Source: Corynebacterium auris (GTDB lineage Bacteria; Actinomycetota; Actinomycetes; Mycobacteriales; Mycobacteriaceae). Taken from it: 64,000 nt of DNA. Both the position numbers and the translations under genes were made by a program. The stretch is from NCBI RefSeq assembly GCF_030408575.1, contig NZ_CP047047.1, positions 1,289,991 to 1,353,990 of the forward strand, in the 5' to 3' direction. A model generated the notes under the pieces. The model had not been told where the DNA came from. It did no database searches and saw only the letters and a list, made by a program, of their open reading frames with translations. Below are positions 1-13,545 of this stretch, in pieces; the stretch's first letter is position 1, and each line of letters opens with the position of its first letter.

Positions 1-767
1 GGCGCGAAAGCCGCCGAGCGTGTCCCTACCACCAGCCTGCCCTGCCCGTGCAGCACGGACAGGTAGCGCGAGTAGCGGGCCTGCGGGCCCTGCGCCGCGG
101 TCAACGTGGTCACCTGGCGCGGCCCGACGAGCTCGCGCAGGGCCGCCTCGCACTTATCGACGTCCCGCTGGTCCGGCACCACAACCAGAACGCCTCCCCC
201 GTCGACGACGACCTTCGCCGCGAGAGCCGCGACCGCCTCCTCCCACTTTTCCCCCGGGGCGACCTGCCACGCCGCGCGCGCCAGCTTGCCGTCCACGACG
301 GCGTCGACGAAGGACTGCCCGTAGCCGTAGGCCGTCCACGCGGACAGGTCGGGCTCGCCGGCCTCGCCCAGCTCCTCCCAGGGGGTCGTGGTGTCCGTCT
401 CCTCCGCCTTCGCGTGCCGGGCGGGGATGGCGGAGCGGTAGATGTCGCTGCGGATCCCGGCGTAGCGCTCGGCGAGGGCGTCGATAAGCCTGCGTGTGCG
501 CGCTGGCGCGACGACCTCGGGCGAGATCACGCGCTCGATGTAGCGCAGCTCGCCGTCGTGCTCGGAGGTGGCGTGGCGCGACAGGACGATCGCGTCGACG
601 AGCCGGCCTGCGAAGCGGATGCGCACGCGCACCCCCGGCTGGGCCGCCGCGGAGTCCGCCTCGGTGACCAGGTAGTCGAAGGGGCGGTCGAGGTGCGCCA
701 GGCCAAGCAGGGGCAAAAGGCGCGCAACGGGCGCCTGCGCCGCAGGTGAAGAGGGCGTTCGTGGCAT
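1..767 (-). CDS. priA: Primosomal protein N' (PriA), N-terminal part
   Basis: Partial gene: the reading frame begins at an ATG at 767 and runs off the left edge of the window, so about 255 N-terminal residues are visible. The start reads MPRTPSSPAAQAPVARLLPL and is followed by the PriA 3'-DNA-binding domain pattern LDRPFDYLV, PGVRVRIRFAGR and the linker VVAPARTRRLIDALAERYAG. The last visible part, LVVGTRSAAFA, is the typical GTRSA segment of the helicase domain. PriA restarts stalled replication forks in the cytoplasm. Actinobacterial PriA proteins often have degenerate helicase motifs, but that region is mostly outside the window. It lies 15 bp downstream of metK on the same strand, which suggests co-transcription. 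Confidence 0.9.
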   Translation of the reverse strand, partial: MPRTPSSPAAQAPVARLLPLLGLAHLDRPFDYLVTEADSAAAQPGVRVRIRFAGRLVDAIVLSRHATSEHDGELRYIERVISPEVVAPARTRRLIDALAERYAGIRSDIYRSAIPARHAKAEETDTTTPWEELGEAGEPDLSAWTAYGYGQSFVDAVVDGKLARAAWQVAPGEKWEEAVAALAAKVVVDGGGVLVVVPDQRDVDKCEAALRELVGPRQVTTLTAAQGPQARYSRYLSVLHGQGRLVVGTRSAAFA

Positions 768-782
768 GTCCCGGCGGCGGGC

Positions 783-2003
<1,221 letters not shown>

Positions 2004-2041
2004 GGTCTTTCCTTCGTCGACTCGTGTGGGCACTCCTGACC

Positions 2042-2069
2042 AATATAGACCAAGCGGTCTAATTGTCAA
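2042..2069 (-). promoter_or_regulatory. metK promoter with -35 TTGACA and -10 TATATT
   Basis: On the minus strand the sequence shows a perfect -35 hexamer TTGACA (2069-2064), a 16-base spacer and the -10 hexamer TATATT (2047-2042). The -35 overlaps the coaBC stop codon. Transcription would start near 2035, leaving a leader of about 32 bases before the TTG start. This is the best sigma-A-type promoter visible in the window. Confidence 0.8.
2046..2061. promoter_or_regulatory. McbR operator (TAGAC-N6-GTCTA)
   Basis: The 16-bp palindrome TAGAC-CAAGCG-GTCTA matches exactly the inverted repeat known for the corynebacterial TetR-type repressor McbR, the master regulator of methionine, cysteine and SAM genes. 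It occupies the spacer of the metK promoter and touches the -10 hexamer, so bound repressor would block RNA polymerase. That McbR binds here is inferred from the motif and the target gene; the mcbR gene itself is not in the window. Confidence 0.85.
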
Positions 2070-3289
2070 ACCTCGGTGGCCCAGCCCTCGATCGCGTCCC
2101 AGATCTGCGCGGCCACCACGTGCTTCGGCCCGTCCGCGATCTCCGCCACCGATCCGTCGCGCCCGATCAGCCACCCGCTGTTGCGTGCCTGCCCGAACAC
2201 TTTGCCCCCGGCCACTGAATTGACCATGAGCAGGTCCGCGCCCTTGCGTTCCAGCTTGGCCTTGCCGTACTCGAGGGGGTTGTCCGTCTCCGCCGCAAAG
2301 CCGACGATTACGGCTTTAGTCTCCCCCGCCTGCCGCTTCTCGACGAGCCCCCGCAGCACATCCGGGTTTTCCACCAGGCGCAGGCTCGACAGCGCGTCAT
2401 CGCTTTCCCCCTTCTTCAGCTTGGACGTCGCCTCGGTCTCGGGCCGGTAATCGGAGACGGCCGCCGACATGATGATCACATCCGCCTGCGCCGCTCGCTC
2501 GTCCATCGCCTCCTTCAGCTCGCGCGTCGAGCGCACCCGCACAAGCTCCGCCCCGGCCGGCGTCTCCAGCTCCTCGGTATCGCACGCCACGAGCGTCACC
2601 TTCGCCCCCTTGTGCGCGGCGAGGTCCGCCAGCGCGTAGCCCTGGCGCCCCGAGGAGCGGTTGCCCACGTAGCGCACCGGATCAATGTTCTCCTGCGTCC
2701 CGCCGGCGCTGATGAGCACTCTCCTGCCCTCCAGCCCCCGCCCCAGCGCGCCGTGCGCCGCCACCGTGCGCGAAAGCTCGGCGATCACGCCCGGCTCAAG
2801 CAGACGCCCCGGGCCGCTGTCCGTCCCCGTCAACCGGCCGTGGGCGGGCTCGAGAACGGTAAAACCCCGCCTGCGCAGGGTAGCCACGTTCTCCTGCGTC
2901 GCGGGGTTGAGCCACATCTCGGTATGCATCGCAGGCGCCATGACGACGGGACACGTGGCCACCAGGATCGTCGAGGTCAGCAGGTCATCCGCCCGACCCG
3001 CCGCGACGCGCGCCAGCAAGTCCGCCGTGGCGGGGGCCACGACGACGAGGTCAGCCTCCTGGCCCACCCTCACGTGCTGCACCTCGTCGACGCGGGTGAA
3101 CACGCCCGTCTCCACCGGCTGCCCGCTCAGCGCCTCGAAGGTCGCCGCACCGACGAAGTTCAGGGCGTTGGCCGTGGGCACGACGCGGACGCGGTCACCC
3201 CGCTCCTTAAAATCGCGCACCACGTGGCAAGCCTTGTAGGCGGCGATTCCGCCCGCGACACCGACAACAACATTCATCCCTTCGCTCAT
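2066..3289 (-). CDS. coaBC: Bifunctional phosphopantothenoylcysteine decarboxylase / phosphopantothenate-cysteine ligase
   Basis: Catalyses two steps of coenzyme A synthesis: joining cysteine to 4'-phosphopantothenate, then decarboxylating the product. The flavin-dependent CoaC half comes first (about residues 5-190: [20 protein letters not shown], the PATADL segment, and APAMHTEMW in place of the usual PxMNxxMW, as is common in actinobacteria). The CoaB half follows (from about 190: [20 protein letters not shown], then SAAVSDYRP). Length 407 residues is typical. Start chosen at the ATG at 3289; a second in-frame ATG lies at 3277. A TAGACT hexamer 8 bases upstream of the first ATG could drive a leaderless transcript. 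Confidence 0.95.
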   Translation of the reverse strand: MSEGMNVVVGVAGGIAAYKACHVVRDFKERGDRVRVVPTANALNFVGAATFEALSGQPVETGVFTRVDEVQHVRVGQEADLVVVAPATADLLARVAAGRADDLLTSTILVATCPVVMAPAMHTEMWLNPATQENVATLRRRGFTVLEPAHGRLTGTDSGPGRLLEPGVIAELSRTVAAHGALGRGLEGRRVLISAGGTQENIDPVRYVGNRSSGRQGYALADLAAHKGAKVTLVACDTEELETPAGAELVRVRSTRELKEAMDERAAQADVIIMSAAVSDYRPETEATSKLKKGESDDALSSLRLVENPDVLRGLVEKRQAGETKAVIVGFAAETDNPLEYGKAKLERKGADLLMVNSVAGGKVFGQARNSGWLIGRDGSVAEIADGPKHVVAAQIWDAIEGWATEV

Positions 3290-3341
3290 GAGCGCCCAGT
3301 CTATGCCTCCCGGGCGGGACGCATGACCCGCGGCATGACGA

Positions 3342-3371
3342 AGGCGCGCCGCTCGCGGGGAGTCGGCGCGC
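3342..3371. terminator. Possible hairpin between rpoZ and coaBC
   Basis: Two GGCGCGCC arms (3342-3349 and 3364-3371) separated by 14 bases can form a strong stem. Only a weak T-rich run follows on the minus strand, so it may be a processing or pausing element and not a true terminator. It lies after the rpoZ stop in the direction of transcription. Confidence 0.35.
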
Positions 3372-3393
3372 CCAAAGAGACGTCGTGAAGCGG

Positions 3394-3678
3394 CTAGTGC
3401 CCTTCCTCGTGCTCGAGGAGGCCTGCCTGAATCTCGCGCAAGGCGATGGACAGGGGCTTCTCCCCGGTTTCCGGGGTGACCAGGGGCCCGATGAACTCGA
3501 AAACACCCTCGTCCTGCTCCTGGTAGAAGCTGTTGATCTGGCGGGCCCGCTTCGCCGCGAAGATGACCAGGGCGTACTTGGAGGACACCGTGGTCAGAAG
3601 TTCGTCGATCGGCGGGGCGGTGATGCCCTCGGGGGTGTCGTAGACCATCTGGTCGTCGGTATCGTTGCTCACTTGCAC
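3394..3678 (-). CDS. rpoZ: RNA polymerase omega subunit
   Basis: Small subunit that helps assemble and stabilise the beta' subunit of RNA polymerase; 94 residues. The sequence has the omega core [28 protein letters not shown] (shown here only as a landmark: [18 protein letters not shown]) and a C-terminal [17 protein letters not shown] segment, as in other actinobacterial omega proteins. It sits 12 bp after gmk, in the widely conserved order mihF-gmk-rpoZ-coaBC-metK, and is probably part of that operon. Confidence 0.95.
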   Translation of the reverse strand: MQVSNDTDDQMVYDTPEGITAPPIDELLTTVSSKYALVIFAAKRARQINSFYQEQDEGVFEFIGPLVTPETGEKPLSIALREIQAGLLEHEEGH

Positions 3679-3690
3679 CTACTCAGTTAC

Positions 3691-4284
3691 TCAGTCTCGC
3701 TCAATCTCGGATTGTGTGCTCATTAGTATATGCGCGATGGCGGCGGCAGCCTTGTCCACGTCGTCGTTGACCACGACGTCGTCGAACTCGCTCTGCGCCT
3801 CCAGCTCGCGGCGTGCGGTCTGCAGCCTGCGCTCGATGACGTCCTCCGGCTCGGTGCCCCGGCCGGTCAGCCGCTCCACCAGCGCCTCCCACGAGGGCGG
3901 GGCGAGGAAGACGGTGGCGGCCTCCGGCATCAGCCGCTTGATATTCCTGGCTCCCACCAGGTCCACCTCGACGAGGACGGGGCGGCCCGCCTCGATGGCC
4001 TCCCTGACCGGGCCAGCGGGAGTGCCCGAGCGCTGCAGACCCCCGTGAATGTCCGCCCACTCGAGCATCTCACCCGCATCAATGCGGTTCTGGAAGTACT
4101 CGGGGGTGACAAAGAAGTAGTCCTTGCCGTCAACCTCGCCGGGGCGCGGCTGGCGCGTAGTCATGGACACGGAGAAGTACAGGTCGGGGACGTCGGTGCG
4201 CAGGCGGTGAACCACCGTTGACTTGCCCACAGCAGAAGGGCCGGCCATGACGACCAGCCGCCCCCGCTGCGTCGCCTCCCGCAC
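3691..4284 (-). CDS. gmk: Guanylate kinase
   Basis: Phosphorylates GMP to GDP with ATP. The P-loop GPSAVGKST lies at about residues 15-23, followed by [20 protein letters not shown], the GMP-binding segment, and [20 protein letters not shown] choose the GTG at 4284, which starts just after the mihF stop (5 bp gap region) and gives 197 residues. The open frame continues back to an ATG at 4338, but that would overlap mihF by 50 bp and add a non-conserved N-terminus. The start is less certain than the identity. Confidence 0.9.
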   Translation of the reverse strand: MREATQRGRLVVMAGPSAVGKSTVVHRLRTDVPDLYFSVSMTTRQPRPGEVDGKDYFFVTPEYFQNRIDAGEMLEWADIHGGLQRSGTPAGPVREAIEAGRPVLVEVDLVGARNIKRLMPEAATVFLAPPSWEALVERLTGRGTEPEDVIERRLQTARRELEAQSEFDDVVVNDDVDKAAAAIAHILMSTQSEIERD

Positions 4285-4288
4285 GGGC

Positions 4289-4609
4289 TTAAGCCTCGAA
4301 GCCGAAGCGCTCCAGGAGAGCGCGGCGCTGGCGCTCACCGAGACCGCGCAGGCGGCGGGTCTGGGCGATCTCGAGCTCCTCCATGATCTCGCGGGCCTTG
4401 ACCTTGCCCACCTTCGGCATGGCCTCGAGGAGAGCGGAGACCTTGGTCTTGCCGATGATCTCGTCGGACTCTGCCTTGTCCAGGACGTCCTTGAGCGTGG
4501 TGTCGCCGCGCTTGAGGGAAGCCTTCAGCTCCGCGCGCTGCTTGCGTGCCTCTGCTGCCTTGGCGAGGGCTTCCTTGCGCTGCTCATCGGTCAACTGTGG
4601 AAGGGCCAC
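4289..4609 (-). CDS. mihF: Actinobacterial integration host factor MihF
   Basis: Small basic DNA-binding protein of 106 residues with a helix-hairpin-helix-like core ([20 protein letters not shown], then [18 protein letters not shown]) that is specific to Actinobacteria. In mycobacteria it is an essential nucleoid-associated protein. The start is the GTG at 4609, directly behind the strong ribosome-binding site GGAGGAAAC. It is the first gene of the mihF-gmk-rpoZ-coaBC set. The 223 bp upstream, before the pyrF stop, hold no gene and must carry its promoter, but I cannot pick one convincingly. Confidence 0.92.
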   Translation of the reverse strand: MALPQLTDEQRKEALAKAAEARKQRAELKASLKRGDTTLKDVLDKAESDEIIGKTKVSALLEAMPKVGKVKAREIMEELEIAQTRRLRGLGERQRRALLERFGFEA

Positions 4610-4832
4610 GTTTCCTCCATTGTGTCGTAGTAAAGTTCTTGGGCCAGTTTCCCAACCGGATCAGCCAGCTGCCCGAATCCCATCAGTGCAACTCACTGGT
4701 TCCGGCCAAGTGTATCACTGGGTCGTTGCTCCGCGATACCCGCGAGCGGCGTTTTGCCACGTCATAGCGGCGGCATCGCTGGGACGCAACTAAACTACCA
4801 GGGTTTTTCCGCGCCTACCAACGCGCCCCCGC

Positions 4833-5650
4833 TTAAGCGCGTTTCGCCATGTCAACCGCACGTCTGCGCAGCTTAACGACGTCCGGCCCGGCGGCCAGGA
4901 CCCCGCGCGAAACGTTGGGGAACACCAGCTCGGAGCGGGTGGACGCCACGCGCTCGGCGTCGGCGAAGCTCGCCCCCTGGGCCCCGACGCCCGGCATGAG
5001 CACGGGGGCGTTCAGTGCGTCGAGCGCGGGGGGCGCGGCGACGGTCGCGCCGACCACGACGCCCACATCACCGACGCCCGCGCCACCGGCCCCGGCGCCG
5101 CGGTTGTACTCCGCGCAGGCGTTGACCATCTGCTGCGCGATGGTCACTCCGTCGACGGTCTGCGCCTGGAAGGCCTCGGCCTCGGGATTCGAGTTGGCGG
5201 CCATGACGAACACGCCCTTGCCGCCTGCGCGGGCCAGCTCGATAGCCGGGTCCAGGGCGCCCACCCCGAGGTAGGGCGTGAGCGTGACGGCGTCGGCCTC
5301 GAGGGGCGAGCCCTCCCCCAGCCACGCGGCGGCGTAGCCGGCCATGGTGGAGCCGATATCGCCGCGCTTCGCGTCCGCCACCACGAGGGTGCCCGAATCG
5401 CGCAACGCCGCGAGCGCCTCTTCGAGCACCGCAAAACCGGCGGAGCCGAAGCGCTCGAAGAAGGCGACCTGCGGCTTGACCAGGGCGACGTGCCCGGCGA
5501 AGGCGTCTACGCAGATCCGGGTGAAATCGCGCAGCCCCGCGACGCTGTCGCCCACGCCCCACTGCCGCAGCAGCTCGGCGTGCGGGTCGATGCCCACGCA
5601 CAGCCTGCCGTGGCGCCGTCCCGCCTCGACGAGGCGCTCGCCGAAGCCCA

Positions 5651-5651
<1 letters not shown>
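4833..5651 (-). CDS. pyrF: Orotidine 5'-phosphate decarboxylase
   Basis: Last step of UMP synthesis, decarboxylating OMP. 272 residues, the type-2 form common in actinobacteria. The catalytic signature VVADAKRGDIGST is at about residues 90-102, with the key lysine near 95. The N-terminal CVGIDPHAELL and C-terminal MPGVGAQGAS phosphate-binding segments are also present. Its ATG shares one base with the carB stop codon (TAATG), so translation is probably coupled. It is the last gene of the pyr operon. A run of alternating Gly/Ala/Val near residue 200 is a lineage-specific loop. Confidence 0.95.
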
Positions 5652-8989
<3,338 letters not shown>

Positions 8990-9013
8990 GTTTTTCGTGC
9001 GTTCCTTCCCTGG

Positions 9014-10171
9014 TTAGTTCTTGTTCGGGCTGTGGTTGTCCATCAGGTCGATGAACTGGTCGAACAGCGGGTTGGCGTCGTGCGGGCCGGCGGCGGACTC
9101 TGGGTGGTACTGCACGGAGTACGCCATCCCGTTTTCCAGCGCGACGCCCTCCACGACGTCGTCGTTGAGGCAGGTGTGGGTGACAACGGCGGGGCCGAAA
9201 TCGGTGTCGAAGCTCTCCCCCGCCGTGCCCTTCAGGGCGAAGCCGTGATTCTGGCTCGTGATGTCGATTCGTCCGGTGAGGTGGTTCTTCACCGGCACGT
9301 TGACGCCCCGGTGGCCGAACTTCAGCTTGTAGGTCTCCATGCCCAGTGCCCGGCCGAGGATCTGGTTGCCGAAGCAAATACCGAATAGCGGCACCTTGTT
9401 GGCGATGACCTCGCGCGTCACCGCGACCATCGCGTCGGCTGTGGCGGGGTCCCCGGGGCCGTTGGAGATGAACACCCCGTCCGGGTTGTAGCGCAGGATC
9501 TCGGAGTAGGGCGTGTCCGCGGGCACAACGACGGTCTCGATGCCGCGGCGCGCGAAATGCCCCGGCGTGGCCGTCTTGATACCCATGTCGTAGGCGACGA
9601 CGGTGTACTTCTTCTCCCCCTGCGCCGCGATGACGTAGGGCTCCTTCGTGGTCACCTCGCCGGCCAGGTCCGCGCCCGCCATGTCGGGCTGCTCGTTGAC
9701 TTTCGCAACGAGCGTATCGACGTCTCCGCGCGCCGCTTCACCCGTGAAAATGCCCGCCGCGATCGAGCCGTAGTTGCGCAGGTGGCGCACGACGCTGCGC
9801 GTGTCCACGCCGTAGATCCCGGTGACGTTCTGGGCCGTCATCTCCTCTTCCAGAGAGCGCGCGGCGCGCCAGCTGGACACGCGCGCGGCGAGGTCGCGGA
9901 TGACGAGGCCGGCGACCCAGATGTTGTTGTCGTGCGACTCGTTGTCCTCGTCGTTCCAGCCGGTGTTGCCGATGTGCGGGGCCGTCATCACGACGATCTG
10001 CCTGTGGTAGGACGGGTCCGTCATCGTCTCCTGGTAGCCCGTCATGGCGGTGGTGAACACGGCCTCGCCGAGCACCTCAGCGCCGGAGGCGGAGCCCGCC
10101 CCGAAGGCGTAGCCGGGGAAGACGGTGCCGTCCCCAAGGACGAGGACGGCGGGGGTTTTCTGCTTGCTCAT
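9014..10171 (-). CDS. carA: Carbamoyl-phosphate synthase small subunit
   Basis: Glutamine amidotransferase subunit that supplies ammonia to CarB. 385 residues with the N-terminal CarA domain (TAMTGYQETMTDPSY) and a C-terminal class I GATase domain: SNGPGDP, the nucleophile segment LFGICFGNQ, and the His/Glu pair in VQYHPESAAGP. It lies between pyrC (39 bp upstream) and carB in the pyrimidine operon, so in this organism carbamoyl phosphate synthesis is wired to pyrimidine control, while arginine control would have to act post-transcriptionally or elsewhere. Confidence 0.97.
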   Translation of the reverse strand: MSKQKTPAVLVLGDGTVFPGYAFGAGSASGAEVLGEAVFTTAMTGYQETMTDPSYHRQIVVMTAPHIGNTGWNDEDNESHDNNIWVAGLVIRDLAARVSSWRAARSLEEEMTAQNVTGIYGVDTRSVVRHLRNYGSIAAGIFTGEAARGDVDTLVAKVNEQPDMAGADLAGEVTTKEPYVIAAQGEKKYTVVAYDMGIKTATPGHFARRGIETVVVPADTPYSEILRYNPDGVFISNGPGDPATADAMVAVTREVIANKVPLFGICFGNQILGRALGMETYKLKFGHRGVNVPVKNHLTGRIDITSQNHGFALKGTAGESFDTDFGPAVVTHTCLNDDVVEGVALENGMAYSVQYHPESAAGPHDANPLFDQFIDLMDNHSPNKN

Positions 10172-10210
10172 GTGTGGGTTGTCCTTACCGTGAAATACCT
10201 TGGAATACCT

Positions 10211-11482
10211 TTAAATACGGTGCGTGATGGTGCCGCGCAGCATGGTCAGCTCCACGCGCGCGTTGAATCCCATGCCCTCGTACGGGGTGTTGGAGGCCTT
10301 CGAGGCCATCGCGGCGCCGGAGGCCGTCCACGCGCCGGTGGGGTTGACCAGCGCCAGGTTAGCGGGTTCGCCCGCGGCCAGGGGGCGGCCCTGGTCGGGC
10401 AGGCGGAGGATCTCAGCGGGGCGCTCGCTCATGACCTTGGCCACGAAGCGCCAGTCGGCCAGGCCGCTTTCCACAAAGACCTGCGCCACGACGGCCAGCG
10501 AGGTTTCCAGCCCGAGCATGCCGGGCTTGGCGTGTTCGAACTCGACGCACTTGTCCTCGGAGCCGTGGGGGGCGTGGTCGGTGGCGACGACGTCGATGGT
10601 GCCGTCGAGAAGCGCCTCGCGCAGCGCCTCGGTGTCACCCTTTTCCCGCAGCGGGGGGTTGACGCGGTAGGTGCCGTCGTAGGTTTCCAGCTTCTCGTCG
10701 GTGAGCAGCAGGTGGTGCGGGGTGACCTCCGCGCTGACCGTGATGCCCTGCGCCTTCGCCCACCGCAGCAGCTCGACGGTGCCCGCGGTGGAGGCGTGGC
10801 AGATGTGCAGACGACCGCCGTAGTCGCGGGTCATGATGACGTCGCGCGCCACGATGGACTCCTCCGCCACGCGCGGCCAGCCGCGCAACCCCAGCCGGGC
10901 GGCGGTTTCGCCCTCGTGGGCGCAGGCACCCTCGGTCATGCGGTGGTCCTCGGCGTGCTGCGCGATGAGGACGTCGTAGGCCTTGGCGTACTCGATGGCG
11001 CGGCGCATGATCTGCGGGTCGTTGACGCACCTGCCGTCGTCGGAGAACATGCGCACCCGCGAGCGGCTCATCAGGCCGATCTCCGTCAGCTGCGTGCCCG
11101 CGAGTCCCTGGGTAATGGAGCCGACCGGGTACACGTCGCAGGTGCCGTGGGCGCGCCCCTTCTCCCAGACCGCCTCGGCGAGGAAGGGCTGGTCGATGAC
11201 GGGGCTGGTATTAGCCATGGTGAACACGGCGGTGAACCCGCCGCGGGCGGCGGCGTCGGAGCCGGTGGCGATGGTCTCGGTGTCCTCGCGGCCCGGCTCG
11301 CGCAGGTGCACGTGCATGTCCACCAGGCCCGGCAGGGCGACCATGCCGCGCCCGTCGATAACCTCCTCGGCTCCCGCCTGGGCCAGGTTCGGGCCGATCT
11401 GAGCGATCACCCCGTCGGTAACCAGGATGTCCGCGGCGTCCTCGCCGTAGGGGCGCACGTTGGTGATGAGGGTGGTTGACAC
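10211..11482 (-). CDS. pyrC: Dihydroorotase
   Basis: Third step of pyrimidine synthesis, cyclising carbamoyl aspartate to dihydroorotate. 423 residues, class I type, with the metal-binding [10 protein letters not shown] motif at about residues 56-65, [13 protein letters not shown], and the ATDHAPH motif near 300. Start is a GTG immediately after the pyrB stop (TAA-GTG), so the two genes are translationally coupled. In class I systems PyrC can associate with PyrB; whether it does here cannot be read from sequence. Confidence 0.96.
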   Translation of the reverse strand: MSTTLITNVRPYGEDAADILVTDGVIAQIGPNLAQAGAEEVIDGRGMVALPGLVDMHVHLREPGREDTETIATGSDAAARGGFTAVFTMANTSPVIDQPFLAEAVWEKGRAHGTCDVYPVGSITQGLAGTQLTEIGLMSRSRVRMFSDDGRCVNDPQIMRRAIEYAKAYDVLIAQHAEDHRMTEGACAHEGETAARLGLRGWPRVAEESIVARDVIMTRDYGGRLHICHASTAGTVELLRWAKAQGITVSAEVTPHHLLLTDEKLETYDGTYRVNPPLREKGDTEALREALLDGTIDVVATDHAPHGSEDKCVEFEHAKPGMLGLETSLAVVAQVFVESGLADWRFVAKVMSERPAEILRLPDQGRPLAAGEPANLALVNPTGAWTASGAAMASKASNTPYEGMGFNARVELTMLRGTITHRI

Positions 11483-12403
11483 TTAGCTCTCCTCTCCCGC
11501 CAGCAGGGTGAACAGGACGGCCATGCGGGTGTAGACGCCGTTGGTGACCTGCTGCAGGACGGCGGTGTTGTCGCGCTCGGCCACGTCGAAGTTGATTTCC
11601 ATGCCGCGCAGCATGGGGCCCGGGTGCATGATGATGGCGCCTTCTTTCATCCGCGCGGCGCGTTCGCGGCTGAGGCCGAAGAGCGTGGCGTACTCGCGGT
11701 GCGAGGGGAAGAACCCGCCGTTCATGCGCTCGGCCTGCACGCGCAGCATCATCACCACGTCCGCTCCCGCGATCTCCGCGTCGAAGTCGGCGCTGTAGCG
11801 CGCCGGCCAGTGCTCCACGCCCTGGGGCAAAAGCGTCGGCGGGGCAACGAGAACGACCTCGGCGCCGAGGGTGTGGAGCAGGTCGACGTTGGAGCGCGCG
11901 ACGCGCGAGTGGAGGATGTCCCCGACCAGCAGGACTGTGCGCCCCGCGACGTCGCCGATTCGCTGGCGCATGGTGAGGGCGTCGAGAAGCGCCTGCGTCG
12001 GGTGCTGGTGCTGGCCGTCCCCGGCGTTGATGATGGAGGTCTCCGGCAGCCACGAGCGCAGAAGCTGCGGCGCGCCCGAGGCGGGGTGGCGCATGACGAT
12101 GGCGTCGCCGCCAATGGCCGCGAGGGTCGCGGCGGTGTCTTTCAGCGATTCGCCCTTCTTCACCGAGGAGGACGACGCCGAGATGTTGATCACGTCCGCG
12201 CTCATCCACTTGCCGGCCGTCTCAAAAGAGGCGCGGGTGCGGGTGGAGTTTTCGTAGAAGAGGGTGAAGATGGTGCGCCCCCGCAGCGTCGGAAGCTTCT
12301 TGATCTCGCGGCCCTCCAGCGCCTCGCGGAAGCGCTCGGCCTCGTCGAGGATGCCGAGAATCTCTTCGCGGGTGAGGTCCTTAATGTCGATGAGGTGCTT
12401 CAT
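11483..12403 (-). CDS. pyrB: Aspartate carbamoyltransferase catalytic subunit
   Basis: Commits carbamoyl phosphate and aspartate to pyrimidines. 306 residues with the carbamoyl-phosphate loop STRTRASFE near residue 53 and the [12 protein letters not shown] segment near 133. No regulatory subunit gene (pyrI) is present nearby, as expected for actinobacteria. It starts one base after the pyrR stop codon and runs directly into pyrC. Confidence 0.97.
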   Translation of the reverse strand: MKHLIDIKDLTREEILGILDEAERFREALEGREIKKLPTLRGRTIFTLFYENSTRTRASFETAGKWMSADVINISASSSSVKKGESLKDTAATLAAIGGDAIVMRHPASGAPQLLRSWLPETSIINAGDGQHQHPTQALLDALTMRQRIGDVAGRTVLLVGDILHSRVARSNVDLLHTLGAEVVLVAPPTLLPQGVEHWPARYSADFDAEIAGADVVMMLRVQAERMNGGFFPSHREYATLFGLSRERAARMKEGAIIMHPGPMLRGMEINFDVAERDNTAVLQQVTNGVYTRMAVLFTLLAGEES

Positions 12404-12404
12404 C

Positions 12405-12968
12405 CTAGGGCTCCTCCCGGGTCAGGGTGACGCCGTCAGCAGAATCGAGCGGGGTGAGCGTGACCTGCACGTCCTCGCTTTTCGACGTCGGAATGTTCTT
12501 GCCCACGTAGTCGGCGCGGATCGGCAGCTCGCGGTGGCCCCGGTCGACGAGGACGCCGAGCTGGATGGCGCGGGGCCGACCGATGTCGCGCAGCGAGTCG
12601 AGCGCGGCGCGGATGGTGCGCCCGGAGTACAGGACGTCGTCCACGAGGACGACCACGGAGCCGTCGATGTCCGCGGGAACGCGGGTGGGAAGAAGAGCCC
12701 GGTGCGGCTTGTCGCGCAAATCGTCGCGGTAGAGGGTGACATCGAGGCTGCCCACGGGCACCTGCCTGCCCGAAAACTCCCCGATGGCCGCGGCGATGCG
12801 TTCGGCCAAAGGGACCCCGCCGGAGGGAATGCCGAGCAGGACCACCCGGGGCGCCTCGGCGGAATCGAGCGCCGTCTTTTCAATGATCTGGTGCGCGATG
12901 CGTGCGATCGTTCGCGCGACGTCGTGAGCCGTCAAAAGCTCCACCGTCGCGCGGTTCGTTTCACTCAT
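12405..12968 (-). CDS. pyrR: PyrR regulator / uracil phosphoribosyltransferase
   Basis: RNA-binding regulator of pyrimidine genes that also has uracil phosphoribosyltransferase activity. 187 residues from the ATG at 12968, which sits behind a strong GGAAGGAGG ribosome-binding site. The PRPP-binding loop [20 protein letters not shown] is at about residues 105-124, and the [12 protein letters not shown] phosphate loop precedes it. It is the first gene of the operon pyrR-pyrB-pyrC-carA-carB-pyrF. A hairpin with the PyrR-type loop sequence lies just upstream of its own ribosome-binding site, suggesting autoregulation by translational repression as described in Mycobacterium smegmatis. Confidence 0.95.
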   Translation of the reverse strand: MSETNRATVELLTAHDVARTIARIAHQIIEKTALDSAEAPRVVLLGIPSGGVPLAERIAAAIGEFSGRQVPVGSLDVTLYRDDLRDKPHRALLPTRVPADIDGSVVVLVDDVLYSGRTIRAALDSLRDIGRPRAIQLGVLVDRGHRELPIRADYVGKNIPTSKSEDVQVTLTPLDSADGVTLTREEP

Positions 12969-12981
12969 CGGACCTCCTTCC

Positions 12982-12997
12982 CCGCCTCTCTGTGCGG
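12982..12997 (-). promoter_or_regulatory. Putative PyrR-binding RNA hairpin ahead of pyrR
   Basis: In the pyr leader (minus strand) CCGC pairs with GCGG around the 8-base loop ACAGAGAG. The loop carries CAGAGAGG, the core of the conserved PyrR-binding site known from Bacillus attenuators and mycobacterial leaders. The 3' arm ends only a few bases before the GGAAGGAGG ribosome-binding site, and no terminator-like stem with a T-run is visible, so repression of translation is the likelier mechanism than attenuation. Confidence 0.7.
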
Positions 12998-13061
12998 AAT
13001 TTAAAGGATGTCGAGTTGTTTGCCTTAACGACAATAGCACCTCGCCCGCCCCGCCGCCCTG

Positions 13062-13067
13062 TAGAGT
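13062..13067 (+). promoter_or_regulatory. -10 element for a leaderless YbjN-domain transcript
   Basis: TAGAGT, preceded by TG, lies exactly 7 bases before the GTG start at 13075. No ribosome-binding site precedes that GTG, so transcription probably begins at or next to the start codon. No good -35 is visible. Confidence 0.5.
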
Positions 13068-13074
13068 CGGGCGG

Positions 13075-13545
13075 GTGAGTCAGGACAGCACGCACCCCGC
13101 AGACCCCAACGCGGTCGCGCCCGTAGACCTCTCCGCGGCGGCCGCCATCTTCGCCGAGGAGGACCTGGAATACCGCCTCGAGGACGAGTACCTGCGCTCC
13201 GGCTTCGTCAACGCGGCCATCGTCGTCGCCATTGACGGCGAGCGCCTCGTGTTCGAGGCCGTCTGGCGCGGGGAGGCCCCCCTCGCGCTGGCCTCCCAGC
13301 TCCTCTTCGCCTGCAACGAACACAACCAGACCCACTTCGCCCCCACCCTGCGCTTCTTCGAGCGCGGCGAAAACCACCTGGCCGTCAGCGCGATCCGCAG
13401 CCTGGACATCTCCGGCGGCGCCTCCTTCAACCAGCTCGGCGCGTTCATCGTCAGCTCCATTGAGGCGACGCTGCAGGCCTTCGACTACTTGGCCGCCACG
13501 TTCCCGTCGCTTGTCACCTGGGAGGAGCCCCACAATGAGCACTAG
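13075..13545 (+). CDS. YbjN domain-containing protein (first of a pair)
   Basis: 156-residue cytoplasmic protein whose body matches the YbjN fold ([20 protein letters not shown], then [20 protein letters not shown] and a C-terminal helix). YbjN proteins resemble type III secretion chaperones and have no settled biochemical role. The GTG start is supported by a -10 hexamer 7 bases upstream. It overlaps the next gene, which encodes a second YbjN-like protein, by 11 bp. The pair is read divergently from pyrR with a 106 bp shared intergenic region. Confidence 0.8.
   Translation: MSQDSTHPADPNAVAPVDLSAAAAIFAEEDLEYRLEDEYLRSGFVNAAIVVAIDGERLVFEAVWRGEAPLALASQLLFACNEHNQTHFAPTLRFFERGENHLAVSAIRSLDISGGASFNQLGAFIVSSIEATLQAFDYLAATFPSLVTWEEPHNEH

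Noticed and set aside
2004..2065. SAM riboswitch ahead of metK
   Set aside because: The gap is only about 60 bp and is occupied by promoter and McbR operator; there is no room for a SAM aptamer.
2004..2174. N-terminal extension of metK
   Set aside because: The longer frame would translate through the promoter and operator and overlap coaBC; the TTG at 2003 has a good ribosome-binding site and the expected N-terminus.
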